Shown here piece after piece: positions 8,233 through 21,918 of a stretch of DNA of 64,000 nt (its first letter is position 1; each line of letters begins with the position of its first letter). A program made the position numbers and the translations under genes. This DNA comes from Neisseriaceae bacterium. Its GTDB lineage: Bacteria > Pseudomonadota > Gammaproteobacteria > Burkholderiales > Chromobacteriaceae. The notes beneath the pieces are model-generated. The model was not told the DNA's origin. It worked only from the letters and a program-made list of their open reading frames with translations, and searched no databases. The stretch is from NCBI GenBank assembly GCA_027489245.1, contig JAIYAC010000010.1:124001-188000 (forward strand). The letters run 5' to 3'.

Positions 8233-9810
8233 TTATTCCCACTCGATGGTTGCCGGCGGTTTACCCGATACATCGTAAACCACGCGGTTCAGGCCGCGTA
8301 CTTCGTTGATGATGCGGTTGGACACGCGGCCCAGCAGGCTGTAGGGCAGCTCGGCCCAGTGTGCGGTCATGAAGTCGCTGGTGACCACGGCACGCAGCGC
8401 GCACACGTAGTCGTAGGTGCGGCCGTCGCCCATCACGCCTACCGATTTGACCGGCAGGAACACGGCAAACGCTTGGCTGGTCAGCTCGTACCAGTTTTTG
8501 CCGGTTTTTTCGTCGATGGTGTTACGCAGCTCTTCGATGAAGATGGCGTCGGCACGGCGCAGCAGGTCGGCGTACTCCATTTTCACTTCACCCAGAATGC
8601 GCACGCCCAGGCCCGGGCCCGGGAAGGGGTGGCGGTACACCATGTCGTGCGGCAGGCCCAGGGCGACGCCCAGCTGGCGTACTTCGTCCTTGAACAGGTC
8701 GCGCAGCGGCTCCAGCAGCTTCAGGTTCATGTCGTCCGGCAGGCCGCCCACGTTGTGGTGGCTCTTGATGGCGTGGGCTTTGCCGGTTTTGGCGCCAGCG
8801 GATTCGATTACGTCCGGGTAGATGGTGCCTTGGGCCAGCCATTTGGCGTTGGTGAGCTTGCCGGATTCACGCTGGAAGACCTCGACGAATTCACCGCCGA
8901 TGATTTTGCGTTTTTTCTCCGGGTCGGCTTCGCCAGCCAGCTTGCTCATGAACTGTTCGGTGGCATCGACGTGGATGACTTTCACGCCCAGGTTCTGCGC
9001 GAACATTTCCATCACCATTTTGCCTTCGTTCAGGCGCAGCAGGCCGTGGTCTACAAAGACGCAGGTGAGCTGGTCGCCGATGGCGCGGTGGATCAGGGCA
9101 GCGGCTACGGACGAGTCTACGCCGCCGGACAGGCCGAGGATGACTTCTTCGTCGCCTACCTGGTCGCGGATTTTCTGTACCGCTTCTTCGATGTAGTTCG
9201 GCATGGTCCAGCTAGGCTTGGCGCCAGCGACATGCAGTACGAAGCGGTGCAGCATTTCGGTGCCGCGTTTGGTGTGGGTGACTTCCGGGTGGAACTGTAC
9301 GGCGTAGAAACCGCGTGCTTCGTCGGCCATGGCGGCGATCGGGCAGGACGGGGTTTCGGCAATCACGTTAAAGCCGGCTGGCAGCGCGGTGACTTTGTCG
9401 CCGTGGCTCATCCAGACGTCCAGGAAGCCGTTGCCAGCGTCGTCTACGTGGTCTTGCAGGCCTTCCAGCAGCTTGGAGTGGTGGCGAGCCTGGATCTGGG
9501 CGTAGCCGAATTCACGCTTGTCGCCAGCTTCTACTTTGCCGCCCAGGGTCTGGGCCATGAACTGCATGCCGTAGCAGATGCCCAGTACCGGTACGCCCAG
9601 CTCGAACACGGCCGGGTCGGCCTGGTAGTCGGACTCGTACACCGAGTTGGGGCCACCGGACAGAATGATGGCTTTCGGGGCGAAGGCACGGATCTCGTCT
9701 ATGGGCATGTCGAACGGGTGCAGCTCGCAGTAAACATGCGCTTCACGTACACGGCGCGCGATCAGCTGGGTGACCTGGGAGCCGAAATCGAGGATGAGGA
9801 TTTTGTCCAT
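8233..9810 (-). CDS. guaA: GMP synthase (glutamine-hydrolysing)
   Basis: A 525-residue bifunctional enzyme that aminates XMP to GMP in purine synthesis. The N-terminal class I glutamine amidotransferase domain (about 1-195) has the nucleophile Cys79 in GICYGMQ and the His174/Glu176 pair in HPE. The ATP pyrophosphatase domain has the P-loop GLSGGVDSS at 226-234, and the C-terminal dimerisation domain ends PPATIEWE, the usual end of GuaA. Length is normal. guaB is not beside it. Its 3' end is marked by paired hairpins. Confidence 0.98.
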   Translation of the reverse strand: MDKILILDFGSQVTQLIARRVREAHVYCELHPFDMPIDEIRAFAPKAIILSGGPNSVYESDYQADPAVFELGVPVLGICYGMQFMAQTLGGKVEAGDKREFGYAQIQARHHSKLLEGLQDHVDDAGNGFLDVWMSHGDKVTALPAGFNVIAETPSCPIAAMADEARGFYAVQFHPEVTHTKRGTEMLHRFVLHVAGAKPSWTMPNYIEEAVQKIRDQVGDEEVILGLSGGVDSSVAAALIHRAIGDQLTCVFVDHGLLRLNEGKMVMEMFAQNLGVKVIHVDATEQFMSKLAGEADPEKKRKIIGGEFVEVFQRESGKLTNAKWLAQGTIYPDVIESAGAKTGKAHAIKSHHNVGGLPDDMNLKLLEPLRDLFKDEVRQLGVALGLPHDMVYRHPFPGPGLGVRILGEVKMEYADLLRRADAIFIEELRNTIDEKTGKNWYELTSQAFAVFLPVKSVGVMGDGRTYDYVCALRAVVTSDFMTAHWAELPYSLLGRVSNRIINEVRGLNRVVYDVSGKPPATIEWE

Positions 9811-9869
9811 GACTGTCCTTGAAGGTAAAAAACTGGCAGGTAGCCAGTAATGCTTGGAATACGTTTACT

Positions 9870-10211
9870 TTAGTCGTTACCGGCTACGCGGCGCTGGCGT
9901 CTTTCCGGGATGCGTTCGCTGCGGGCGATGAGCATTAGCAAGCCCAGCAGGATCATGCCCAGTGACAGCATGTGGCTCAGGCGCAGTTTGTCTTCGTCAA
10001 ACAGGTAAACCGCTACGCCGGCGTACATCAGCATGGGGGCGGTAACGACGGTGGATTTGGTCAGGCCATCTACCACCAGCAGCACGATGCCGCTGGCGGC
10101 CAGCAGCAGGGCCAGCAGGGTGGTGGTGTCGGGCAGCAGGGCACTGCTTTTCAGGAACCACAGCAGGCCCAGTACGATGAGGATAAGCGGCTGGAAGGCG
10201 CTGGATTTCAT
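9870..10211 (-). CDS. Small membrane protein of unknown function
   Basis: A 113-residue protein with four predicted membrane segments (about 8-23, 29-47, 57-71 and 79-97) and a basic tail, IARSERIPERRQRRVAGND. I choose the start MKSSAFQPL at 10211 because AAAGG stands seven bases upstream and the start sits just beyond the smpB stop (10214), which suggests translational coupling. Longer forms of the frame would overlap smpB. I do not recognise a named family. Co-transcription with smpB is likely. Confidence 0.65.
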   Translation of the reverse strand: MKSSAFQPLILIVLGLLWFLKSSALLPDTTTLLALLLAASGIVLLVVDGLTKSTVVTAPMLMYAGVAVYLFDEDKLRLSHMLSLGMILLGLLMLIARSERIPERRQRRVAGND

Positions 10212-10213
10212 GG

Positions 10214-10660
10214 TTAGCCTTTGTTGCGGATCAGGCGCTGTTTTTCGCGCTGCCATTCGCGTTCTTTTTCGGTTTCGCGCTTGTCGTGCTGTTTCTTGCC
10301 TTTGGCCAGGCCGATGTCGGCCTTGATATTGCCTTTGCTGAAGTGCAGGTTCAGCGCCACCATGGTGTAGCCGGCGCGTTCTACCTTCCCGATCAGGCGG
10401 CTGATCTGCTCTTGCTTCAGCAGCAGTTTACGGTCGCGCACCGGGTCAGGCTTGATATGGGTAGAGGCGGATTGCAGCGGGGTGATGTGGCAGCCAAACA
10501 GGTAGAAAGCGCCATTACGGTAAATGACGTAGCTTTCTTTCAGCTGTACGCGCCCGGCGCGAATCGCTTTGACCTCCCAGCCTTCCAGTACCAGACCGGC
10601 TTCGAGTTGTTCCTCGATAAAGTAGTCGTGGAAGGCCTTGCGGTTGTCGATAATGCTCAT
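10214..10660 (-). CDS. smpB: SsrA-binding protein
   Basis: A 148-residue RNA-binding protein that delivers tmRNA to stalled ribosomes (trans-translation). The start [17 protein letters not shown] and the core [20 protein letters not shown] are typical of SmpB, as is the basic tail [17 protein letters not shown], which becomes helical in the ribosome. An upstream extension of the frame is dismissed because MSII matches family starts. No tmRNA gene (ssrA) is seen in the window. Followed directly by a small membrane-protein gene. Confidence 0.97.
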   Translation of the reverse strand: MSIIDNRKAFHDYFIEEQLEAGLVLEGWEVKAIRAGRVQLKESYVIYRNGAFYLFGCHITPLQSASTHIKPDPVRDRKLLLKQEQISRLIGKVERAGYTMVALNLHFSKGNIKADIGLAKGKKQHDKRETEKEREWQREKQRLIRNKG

Positions 10661-10812
10661 GGCTGCCAGATAAAGAGGTTTGCAGGGAATCGCGCATTCT
10701 AGCAGATTCGGTGCTTTCGCCAAAGTGCCGAAAATTCAGGGGCTTGTCCTGGCGGCTTGCCCGCAGGGGTGGGCATTGTGTAACCTTCCACCTTTCTTTT
10801 GCCGGTTGAACC

Positions 10813-11250
10813 ATGCAAGTCGTCGAAAAAAACGTGCTGGTGGCGCACACGCCAGAGCAGATGTTCCGTCTGGTAGACGAAGTCAGCCAGTACCCGCGCT
10901 TTTTGCCGTGGTGTGCCAGGGGCGAGGAGCACTCGCGTGAAGGCGATACGCTGGTGGCCAGCCTGCATATCGATTACCTGCGGGTAAAGCAGCATTTCAC
11001 CACGCGCAATGTGAACCAGCCGCCGTCTACCATCCTGATGCAGCTGGTGGATGGGCCGTTCAAGTTTCTGGAAGGGCGCTGGCACTTTCACCCTTTGGGT
11101 GAGGTGGGCTGCAAGGTGGAGTTTCGCCTGAGCTACGAGTTTTCCAGCAAATTGCTCGAAACCATTATCGGCCCGGTATTCGGCCATATCTCCGGCACGC
11201 TGGTGGATGCGTTCATCAAGGAAGCCGACCGGGTGTACGGCGATGACTGA
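10813..11250 (+). CDS. ratA: RatA-like START-domain protein (coenzyme Q-binding COQ10 family)
   Basis: A 145-residue SRPBCC/START fold protein beginning MQVVEKNVLVAHTPEQMFRLVDEV. The family includes E. coli RatA, reported to interfere with 50S-30S joining, and eukaryotic COQ10, which binds ubiquinone. Which function applies here cannot be told. It is divergent from smpB and overlaps rnfH by eight bases (ATGACTGA). The smpB, ratA and rnfH order is widely conserved in proteobacteria. Confidence 0.9.
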   Translation: MQVVEKNVLVAHTPEQMFRLVDEVSQYPRFLPWCARGEEHSREGDTLVASLHIDYLRVKQHFTTRNVNQPPSTILMQLVDGPFKFLEGRWHFHPLGEVGCKVEFRLSYEFSSKLLETIIGPVFGHISGTLVDAFIKEADRVYGDD

Positions 11251-11548
11251 GCGCATTGCAGTCGAGGTGGCCTACGCGCTGCCCGCGCGGCAAAAGATCG
11301 TGCGCCTGACGCTGGCGACTGGTAGCACGGCGCTGCAGGCGGTGCAGGCATCGGGCCTGGCTGCCGAGTTTGCCGATATCGATATGGCCAACCTCAAGCT
11401 GGGTATTTTCAGCAAGGCGATCAAGCCGGATACCGTGCTGCGCGAGGGGGATCGGGTGGAAATCTACCGCCCACTGCAGGCCGATCCGAAAGCCGTACGC
11501 CGCCAGCGTGCCGAAGCGGGCCTGGCCATGAAAAAAGGTGGTGATTAG
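11243..11548 (+). CDS. rnfH: RnfH family ubiquitin-like protein
   Basis: A 101-residue protein of the RnfH/UPF0125 family (beta-grasp fold) starting MTERIAVEVAYALPARQ and containing GIFSKAIKPDTVLREGDRVEIYRPL, the family signature. Its ATG overlaps the ratA stop, so the two are translationally coupled. It was proposed as the antitoxin-like partner of RatA in some work, but its role is unsettled. A full 13-base repeat follows at 11574-11586, then a strong hairpin at 11593-11620. Confidence 0.9.
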   Translation: MTERIAVEVAYALPARQKIVRLTLATGSTALQAVQASGLAAEFADIDMANLKLGIFSKAIKPDTVLREGDRVEIYRPLQADPKAVRRQRAEAGLAMKKGGD

Positions 11549-11592
11549 CCCGGTAGCAGAGAGAGGCGGGCCAAAGGTTGGCCGCAGGTAAA

Positions 11593-11620
11593 GCAAAACG
11601 GCGCCGCGGCGCCGTTTTGC
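11593..11620. terminator. Bidirectional intrinsic terminator
   Basis: A perfect 13-bp stem (GCAAAACGGCGCC paired with GGCGCCGTTTTGC, two-base centre) lies between the convergent rnfH and GGDEF genes. Confidence 0.85.
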
Positions 11621-11640
11621 GTGGGTAGGACAGGGCGGGT

Positions 11641-13440
11641 TTAGTTTTCCGCCGACAGCGTGCGGTTTTTGCCCGCCAGCTTGGCCTGGTACATGGCGCG
11701 GTCGGCGCGCTCGATCACATCGCAATCCTGCTCGCCGCGGTGCCACAGCGCTACGCCCGCGCTAAAGGTCACTACCAGCTTGTCCTGGTTGGCCAGGAAG
11801 AAGTTCTTGGTCAGTTCGCGTTGCAGGCGTTGTACCAGCTCTACGGCTTCGTTTACCGGGGTGTCCGGCAGGATCACGACGAATTCTTCGCCGCCAAAGC
11901 GCCCCACAATATCCGAGGTGCGCAGACAGTGGTGCATCATGTCGACCAGATATTTCAGTACATCGTCACCGGTCAGGTGGCCGTAGCGGTCGTTTAGCTG
12001 CTTGAAGTTGTCCACGTCGATCAGCGCTACCGACAGGGGTTGGCCGCTGCGTTCGGCACGGTGGATTTCGCGGTCGAAGTGCTCTTCCAGGCCACGGCGG
12101 TTGAACGCGCCGGTGAGCTGGTCTTCTTTCACCTTGGCGCTGGCGGCCTCCAGCGCTTTTTCCAGCTCGCCGATACGGCTTTGTGCCGACTGCACATCCT
12201 GCTTGGCGGCCAGCAATTCGCTATGCGACTGCTTCAGGTTGTCTTGCATGCTGGCGGTATCGGACAGCAGGTCTTGCAGGATGCCGGTGAGCTCGCTGGC
12301 GTTTTGCGAGTGCTTGATGCGGTCGCTATGGCTGCTGATACGCTGGTGGAAATCACCGGTGTGGTCGGTCATCAGCGACAGCTTGTCCAGGAAGGTATCC
12401 AGCAGGGCGCGCAGCGAGCTGGTGGCTTCGTCCAGCGAGTGGCGCAGGTTGCCCTGTTTGTGGATGACTTCTTTCAGGCTGGATTCCAGCTGGTAAATGT
12501 GCTGGATGGAAATATTGGGCTGCGACAGGATTTGCTGCAGGCTGGCAATCTGGCCGACCAGGTAGCTGTCGGAGCGGTTCAGCTCGGCCACGTTCTGCAG
12601 CATCAGCTGCATCAGGCCGGACAAGCCGGATACCAGGCGTTTGTCGTCCTGCGAGATCAGCTCCAGGCGGATCAGGAAGGCGCGCAAACGCGGGAAGAAG
12701 CTGCCGATTTCATCATCGGCAGCAATATGCTGCAGGGCCTGCTGTACTTCATCGAACAGCGGCATCATTTCCGGATAGTGCACCAGGCGTGGTTCGATGC
12801 CGAATTTCAGGGCGTATTGCAGTACTTCCATCCAGGCACGCCACTGGCTGCTGCTCACGACAACGCTGTCCCCACTCGCAGGCATGGTGGGCGTGGCGGG
12901 GGTGTCGGTTTCGCTATCGAGGCCGGCTACTTCAATGCCGGGGCTGTTGTTGCTGCCGGGCTGTAGCCAGGTTTTGGCGAGATTGACCAGCTTTTCATTG
13001 AGCTCGTCTGGTGCGTTGCCAAAGGTGGCAATTACCCGTTCCAGCGCCGACTGTTTATAGCGCTGGCCCATTTCCGGGGTGCGGGTTTCCCAAGCGCGGA
13101 TCAGGTCCAGTACCAGCTGACCCCAGCTCTGGGTCACTTCACGGCTGCGCTGGTGCAGCGTGGATAAATCCATGACCAGTTGCGGGATCAGCTCCCACTT
13201 TTCGTCTTCAATGGCTTTGCGCAGTTTGGTGAGGGCGATCTTGTAGCTGGAATCGCCGGATGGCAGGTTCTCAAAGGCACGCAGTATCAGCTCGGCCAGC
13301 TTGTTTTTGCGGGTTTCCTGCGGTACCTGGGCGATTTCGCAGTAGACGCGCTCGAAGTTGTCCGGGGTGGGCAACAGCTTGCGCATGGTGAGCTGTTTGA
13401 GGGTTTCCCGTGCGGTATCGATGGGATTGTGTGTCGTCAT
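11641..13440 (-). CDS. Diguanylate cyclase with C-terminal GGDEF domain
   Basis: A 599-residue cytoplasmic protein. The first 420 or so residues are helical with no recognised sensor domain; a coiled-coil stretch (about 375-435) leads into a C-terminal GGDEF domain. The active site is GGEEF at 516-520, which should make cyclic di-GMP from two GTP. RTSD at 507-510, five residues upstream, matches the RxxD inhibitory I-site, so product inhibition is expected. Start MTTHNPIDTARET (13440) is preferred over an upstream extension because AGGG lies just before it. The N-terminal region (PTPDNFERVYCEIAQVPQETR) resembles that of other neisserial and burkholderial diguanylate cyclases. It is transcribed in the same direction as eno and ftsB. 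Confidence 0.88.
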   Translation of the reverse strand: MTTHNPIDTARETLKQLTMRKLLPTPDNFERVYCEIAQVPQETRKNKLAELILRAFENLPSGDSSYKIALTKLRKAIEDEKWELIPQLVMDLSTLHQRSREVTQSWGQLVLDLIRAWETRTPEMGQRYKQSALERVIATFGNAPDELNEKLVNLAKTWLQPGSNNSPGIEVAGLDSETDTPATPTMPASGDSVVVSSSQWRAWMEVLQYALKFGIEPRLVHYPEMMPLFDEVQQALQHIAADDEIGSFFPRLRAFLIRLELISQDDKRLVSGLSGLMQLMLQNVAELNRSDSYLVGQIASLQQILSQPNISIQHIYQLESSLKEVIHKQGNLRHSLDEATSSLRALLDTFLDKLSLMTDHTGDFHQRISSHSDRIKHSQNASELTGILQDLLSDTASMQDNLKQSHSELLAAKQDVQSAQSRIGELEKALEAASAKVKEDQLTGAFNRRGLEEHFDREIHRAERSGQPLSVALIDVDNFKQLNDRYGHLTGDDVLKYLVDMMHHCLRTSDIVGRFGGEEFVVILPDTPVNEAVELVQRLQRELTKNFFLANQDKLVVTFSAGVALWHRGEQDCDVIERADRAMYQAKLAGKNRTLSAEN

Positions 13441-13515
13441 AGACCAGACCCTGTAGCCTTTATAGCCTGCCATTTATATCGTTATCGGTAGTGGCCTGAG
13501 GCGCTTCAATATACG

Positions 13516-13812
13516 CTATTGCTGCGCGGGAGGAGCGTTGGCCGTATCAAGAAGCTGAAAAAATACCTCACCTTTGCGGATCATGCCAAGCTCATTGCGT
13601 GCACGCTCCTCAATTGCGGCTGTTCCTTGCTTTAGATCACGAACTTCTGCATCCAGAGCAGCGTTGCGGCGTACCAGTACCAGGTTGGCCGCACGCTGTT
13701 CTTCTACCTGTTTATCAAGCTGCCAGACCCTGAGCCAGCTGCCCTTGCCCAGCCATAACGGCCACTGCAAGGCAGAGAGCAAGATGATCAGCATCAGGGT
13801 CAGGCGGCGCAT
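13516..13812 (-). CDS. ftsB: Cell division protein FtsB
   Basis: A 98-residue bitopic inner-membrane protein with one N-terminal membrane segment ([17 protein letters not shown]) and a periplasmic coiled coil ([21 protein letters not shown]). It ends with the [16 protein letters not shown] motif typical of FtsB, which bridges FtsL and FtsQ in the divisome. It begins two bases after the eno stop, so it is coupled to eno, as in many proteobacteria. A repeat-word copy lies within it at 13684. Confidence 0.95.
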   Translation of the reverse strand: MRRLTLMLIILLSALQWPLWLGKGSWLRVWQLDKQVEEQRAANLVLVRRNAALDAEVRDLKQGTAAIEERARNELGMIRKGEVFFQLLDTANAPPAQQ

Positions 13813-13814
13813 GA

Positions 13815-16038
<2,224 letters not shown>

Positions 16039-16056
16039 GGTGTGTCCTTTCAAGGC

Positions 16057-16104
16057 AAGGTTGGCCGCAAGTCCTGCAGGGGTCTGCATGAGCTGCGGCC
16101 AACC
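16057..16104. repeat. Inverted pair of the GTTGGCCGC word between pyrG and kdsA
   Basis: GGTTGGCCGCA (16059-16069) and TGCGGCCAACC (16094-16104) are perfect complements (11 bp) around a 24-base loop that itself contains CCTGCAGG. The left copy is a full 13-mer from 16057. Confidence 0.85.
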
Positions 16105-16134
16105 GTTAACAGGCGGAATAAGGCAAAACGCTTA

Positions 16135-18186
<2,052 letters not shown>

Positions 18187-18216
18187 TTGTATCCGGGCCT
18201 CTTAATATGGTATAAG
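18187..18216 (+). promoter_or_regulatory. Candidate promoter for rpmB-rpmG
   Basis: TTGTAT (18187-18192) and TATAAG (18211-18216) are 18 bases apart, placing the start of transcription about 30 bases before the rpmB ATG. A good but not perfect sigma-70 match. Confidence 0.5.
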
Positions 18217-18250
18217 TCTTTCTTTTACCGGCTTTTGGGAGTGATTAACC

Positions 18251-18484
18251 ATGGCGCGTGTTTGCAAAGTCACCGGCAAGCGTCCGATGACCGGGAACAA
18301 TGTGTCCCACGCCAATAACAAAACTAAGCGTCGTTTTCTGCCGAACCTGCAGTATCGCAAGTTCTGGGTAGAGAGCGAAAACCGTTGGGTACGTCTGCGT
18401 ATCTCCAACGCTGCTCTGCGTACTATTGACAAGGTAGGCATTGATGCAGTTCTGGCCGACCTGCGTGCTCGCGGCGAACTGTAA
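18251..18484 (+). CDS. rpmB: 50S ribosomal protein L28
   Basis: A 77-residue basic protein beginning [34 protein letters not shown], the L28 signature, with GGGAG upstream. It is part of the large ribosomal subunit. It is followed 29 bases later by rpmG, the usual proteobacterial pair. Confidence 0.97.
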   Translation: MARVCKVTGKRPMTGNNVSHANNKTKRRFLPNLQYRKFWVESENRWVRLRISNAALRTIDKVGIDAVLADLRARGEL

Positions 18485-18513
18485 TTAACTCGACCGAAGC
18501 TTAAGGATTAGCC

Positions 18514-18669
18514 ATGCGCGACAAGATCAAACTGGAATCGACTGCAGGTACTGGTCATTTCTACACCACCACCAAGAACAAGCGCACCATGCCGGAAAAA
18601 ATGGAGATCAAAAAGTTTGATCCCGTTGCCCGCAAGCATGTTCTGTACAAAGAAACCAAACTGAAATAA
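18514..18669 (+). CDS. rpmG: 50S ribosomal protein L33 (zinc-free form)
   Basis: A 51-residue protein, [20 protein letters not shown] onward, ending [13 protein letters not shown] lies seven bases before the ATG. It has no cysteine at all, so it is the C-minus form of L33 that lacks the zinc ribbon, like the E. coli protein. It is co-transcribed with rpmB and followed by a hairpin terminator at 18718. Confidence 0.95.
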   Translation: MRDKIKLESTAGTGHFYTTTKNKRTMPEKMEIKKFDPVARKHVLYKETKLK

Positions 18670-18717
18670 TTTGGCTTCTTTACGGTGGTGCTCCTTCGGG
18701 AGCGCACCTGTTGATAA

Positions 18718-18750
18718 CAAACCCCCGGCCTAGGCTGGGGGTTTGTTTTT
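18718..18750 (+). terminator. Intrinsic terminator of rpmB-rpmG
   Basis: A 13-bp stem (CAAACCCCCGGCC with GGCTGGGGGTTTG, one G-U) is followed by TTTTT. A smaller hairpin (GTGCTCC...GGAGCGCAC) precedes it near 18687-18706. Confidence 0.88.
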
Positions 18751-18851
18751 GCGCGTCTGTCTGGCGTGTTTCTTACCCTGATCGGGTGCTGCCGCGCCTG
18801 CCGCTGACCTGCTGTCATTTATACTGTACGGCTGGATAAAAGGGGAATGTC

Positions 18852-19094
18852 ATGCGTTTGGTTCAGATGGCGGTCTTGTTGGCCGCAAGCGGGATGCTGT
18901 GTGCTTGTGCCGTGGTGTCGGTGGCTGGGGCAGCTGTGTCTGTCGCGTCGACTGCCGTGTCGGTAGGGGCTACGGTTGTGGGCACTGCGGTGGATGTGAC
19001 TGCTGCAGGTGTGAAGGCTGCGGCCAATGCCGCCAGTAGCGAGCCGACCCTGCCGGCTTGCCCGGCTGGCGCGGTATGCACGCCAGCCCCCTGA
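18852..19094 (+). CDS. Small predicted lipoprotein
   Basis: An 80-residue protein with a lipoprotein signal: a hydrophobic stretch then the lipobox LCAC, so the mature protein would start at Cys19. The rest is a low-complexity run rich in Ala, Val, Thr and Ser with a repeating pattern (VSVAGAAVSVASTAVSVGATVVGTAVDVTAAGVKAAAN cut into short valine-alanine units). It ends CPAGAVCTPAP with two Cys. It resembles small neisserial and Moraxella lipoproteins of unknown role (I recall an NCBI family NF038104), but that match is from memory. It stands alone and is convergent with the M16 peptidase gene. Confidence 0.7.
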   Translation: MRLVQMAVLLAASGMLCACAVVSVAGAAVSVASTAVSVGATVVGTAVDVTAAGVKAAANAASSEPTLPACPAGAVCTPAP

Positions 19095-19100
19095 GGCCGG

Positions 19101-21878
19101 CTACTCGAAACTGCCGGCAAACACCTGAACCAGCTTGGCGGGTGACAGGTGCTGGCGAATGGCAGCATTCACCTGCGCCAGCGTTTGTGTGTCTACCTGG
19201 TCCAGCAGGCGCTGGTAGGCGGTGAAGTCCAGTTTCTGGCGTGGCAGCCTGCTGAGCATGGTCAGCTGCCAGCTTTCTTCGCTCCAGTCTTTGGCTGCTT
19301 CCTGGCGCAGCCCGATCTTGGCACGCTGCAATTCCTCTGCGGAGATACCACTTTCCCAGAAACGCTGCATTTCTTCTGCGATGGCACTGGCTAGTTTGCT
19401 GCGTTGCTGAGGCGGAAAGCTGGCTTGCAGGTACAGGGCGCTGTTGCGATCGTCGGTCCAGTCCGGTGCCAGTGTGCTACTGGCGCTGTAGGAAAGCCCT
19501 TCCAGGTTGCGCAGCCGTTGCCATAACCGCGCATTGCCGTCTTCGCCCAGAATGTAACTGGCGATGGCTATGGCCGGCATATCCTCATCCTGTACGTTCA
19601 GTTGCAGGTTGATGCCTGCACGGTAGTCGGCATTGGCTTTACCGGGGATGTTCAGTATCCGGGTACTGGCCACACTGGCTTGATGCGGTGTGCTGATCCG
19701 ACTGTAGGGCTGCTGGCTGCGTGGTCGGCCGATCAGTTGCAGCACCGGCGTCAGCGAGTCGGGATCGACATCGCCGGTAATGCTGAGGCTGGCATCGGAA
19801 AACGCCAGCATCTTGCGGTTGATGCTGACCAGGTCGTCTACTGACATATCGCGTACGGCTTGCAGCTTTTCGGCGTGGCTTGGCGTGTGGCGGATATCGC
19901 CAGCAGGGTACGGGTTTAGCAGGGTGTCCAGTGCACTGTCTGCTTGATCACCGGTATTGCTTTCTTCCCCTTGCAGGTCGGCTATCCAGCTATCCTGCAC
20001 GTATTTGAAGCGGTACGACGGTAAGTCCTGGAAGTTCAGCATGCGATGCACGATGTCCAGCGTGTCTGCCAGTGTGTCGCGGCGGGCGCTGATATCAAAC
20101 TGCAAGGCGGCACCCTCGCGGGATTTTGTATGGATGGTGGCTTTCAGCTTGTTCAGGCGGGTGCTGATTTCGCTGCTGCGCATGCCTTCCGCGCCGCCAC
20201 GTAGCATGTCCGCCAGTAACTCGGCCTGCATGGTGCGCCCCTTCAGGCTTTCAACCGAACCGAATGGCACGATCAGGCGTGCACGCACTGCGCCGAGACG
20301 GGTGCTGCGTGGCAGCCAGTGCACGCGCATGCCGTTTTCCAGTGTGCGGTTCTGTACTCGTGACGAAAGGTTGGCCGCATTGGCCTCAAAAGCTTCCCCG
20401 CTGACACGCAGGGGGCGATTGTCGAGCTGGTCGAGGTTAGGCTTGCTGTCCTGTTCCGGTATCGCGATAGCAGTGTCGTCTTTTACCGGCTGGTAGTAAC
20501 CGAGGGTGCGGTTATTCTCGTTCAGGTAGGTCTTGGCCACGCGGCGCAGGTCGTCTGCAGTGACCTTTTCCAGCTGGTCACGGAAGCCAAAGTACAAGCG
20601 CCAGTCGCCCAGTGCCTGGAAGTCGGCCAGTGTCTGGCCGAATGTACTGATGCGGATTTCGTTCCGTTCCATCTCGTTCAGCAGGCTTTGCTTGGCCAGG
20701 CGGATGTCCTCTTCCTTCAGGCGAGCTGCTGCTTGCTGTTCCAGCTGTTCCAGCAGCACGTTGCGTGCTTTTTCCACGTTGTGCTTCTGCGAGAGTTCGA
20801 CAAAGAACAGCAGGTAGTCCGGCTCGCGGTTTTCTCCGCGCCATTGGCCCACATATTCGGCCAGTTCACGGTCAAGCAGGTTGTCGCCCAGCAGGCTGTC
20901 AGGGCCGCGAGTCAGCATGTTTGCCAGCACTGCCAACGGTGCCGTGTCCGGGTGGCTGGCCGCCGGAATGTGATACAGCACCGCCAGCAGCGGGTTGCCA
21001 CCTTTGCGGCGCAGGGTGACTTCGCGTGGCCCTTCCTGGGCGGGCTCTCTCGTATGCGTATCGGCAAGTTGCCGGGCCGGGCGTGGAATGGGGCCGAAGC
21101 TGCGCTGGATAGCCTGCAGCACCGCGGCTTCATCGAAGCGGCCTGCCACGATCAGGGTAGCATTGTCGGGCTGGTAGTAGCGATCGTAAAACTGTCGCAT
21201 GGCGGGCGGGGCAATCTGTTCCACATCACTGCGGGCGCCTATGGTGCTGCGGCCATAGCCGTGCCAGTCGTAGGCCACGGCCAGCATCTTTTGCTGCAGC
21301 ATGCGTGCCGGCTTGTTTTCGCCGCGTTCCATTTCATTGCGCACTACCTTCATTTCGGTGGCCAAGGCTTCGCCGGTGATGCTGGCGTTGCGCATGCGGT
21401 CGGCTTCCATCTGCAGCACCCAGTTCAGGGTGTCTGCATTGGAGGCAAAGGTCTGGAAGTACTGGGTCACGTCCTGGTTGGTAGTGGCATTGCCACTGAT
21501 GCCGCGATGTGTCATTTCCAGCTCGCGCTTTTCGGCGGGCAGGGTGGTGGTACCGCGGAACAACATGTGTTCCAGGATATGTGCCAGCCCGCTCTCGCCA
21601 TAGTTTTCATGGCGGCTGCCGACGTGGTAGCTGAGATTGACCAGGGTCTTTTCGGCACTGGCATCGTTCAGCAGCAGGATGCGCAAGCCGTTATCGAGAC
21701 GAAACTCGCGTACCCCCTCACTTTCCCGGAGCAAGGCTGGGGCGTTAGCTGCCGTGGCGACAACCGGCGGTGTGGCTGGCGCGGCCAGAGCATGATGGCT
21801 GCTGGCCATCAGGGTCAGCAGCATGGCGATATGGATGGGGGCGCGGAGCATGGCTATTGATGAAGTGGTAAAGCGCAT
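19101..21878 (-). CDS. M16-family zinc metallopeptidase, exported
   Basis: A 925-residue two-module insulinase-type peptidase. The signal peptide MLRAPIHIAMLLTLMASSHHALA precedes a first M16 domain with the inverted zinc motif HILEH at about 100-104, and a Glu further on (about 180, in the TEMKVVRNEMERGE stretch) as third ligand. The second half (about 480-925) is a degenerate M16 module without HxxEH, as usual for single-chain pitrilysin-like proteins. It is probably periplasmic and degrades peptides. I place the start at MRFTTSSIAM (GGAT nearby); MLRAP at 21851 is an alternative. It follows mutL by 40 bases on the same strand, so an operon is likely. Confidence 0.9.
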   Translation of the reverse strand: MRFTTSSIAMLRAPIHIAMLLTLMASSHHALAAPATPPVVATAANAPALLRESEGVREFRLDNGLRILLLNDASAEKTLVNLSYHVGSRHENYGESGLAHILEHMLFRGTTTLPAEKRELEMTHRGISGNATTNQDVTQYFQTFASNADTLNWVLQMEADRMRNASITGEALATEMKVVRNEMERGENKPARMLQQKMLAVAYDWHGYGRSTIGARSDVEQIAPPAMRQFYDRYYQPDNATLIVAGRFDEAAVLQAIQRSFGPIPRPARQLADTHTREPAQEGPREVTLRRKGGNPLLAVLYHIPAASHPDTAPLAVLANMLTRGPDSLLGDNLLDRELAEYVGQWRGENREPDYLLFFVELSQKHNVEKARNVLLEQLEQQAAARLKEEDIRLAKQSLLNEMERNEIRISTFGQTLADFQALGDWRLYFGFRDQLEKVTADDLRRVAKTYLNENNRTLGYYQPVKDDTAIAIPEQDSKPNLDQLDNRPLRVSGEAFEANAANLSSRVQNRTLENGMRVHWLPRSTRLGAVRARLIVPFGSVESLKGRTMQAELLADMLRGGAEGMRSSEISTRLNKLKATIHTKSREGAALQFDISARRDTLADTLDIVHRMLNFQDLPSYRFKYVQDSWIADLQGEESNTGDQADSALDTLLNPYPAGDIRHTPSHAEKLQAVRDMSVDDLVSINRKMLAFSDASLSITGDVDPDSLTPVLQLIGRPRSQQPYSRISTPHQASVASTRILNIPGKANADYRAGINLQLNVQDEDMPAIAIASYILGEDGNARLWQRLRNLEGLSYSASSTLAPDWTDDRNSALYLQASFPPQQRSKLASAIAEEMQRFWESGISAEELQRAKIGLRQEAAKDWSEESWQLTMLSRLPRQKLDFTAYQRLLDQVDTQTLAQVNAAIRQHLSPAKLVQVFAGSFE

Positions 21879-21918
21879 CAGTATCCATGCGTACTTTAAA
21901 AATGACAATGACGATCTT

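Noticed and set aside
8359..9822. A 487-codon open frame on the plus strand across guaA, and similar long frames opposite eno, pyrG and thrS
   Set aside because: They lie antisense to clear housekeeping genes, have biased composition rich in Val, Gln, His and Phe, and match no known family. They are by-products of strong codon bias on the true strand.
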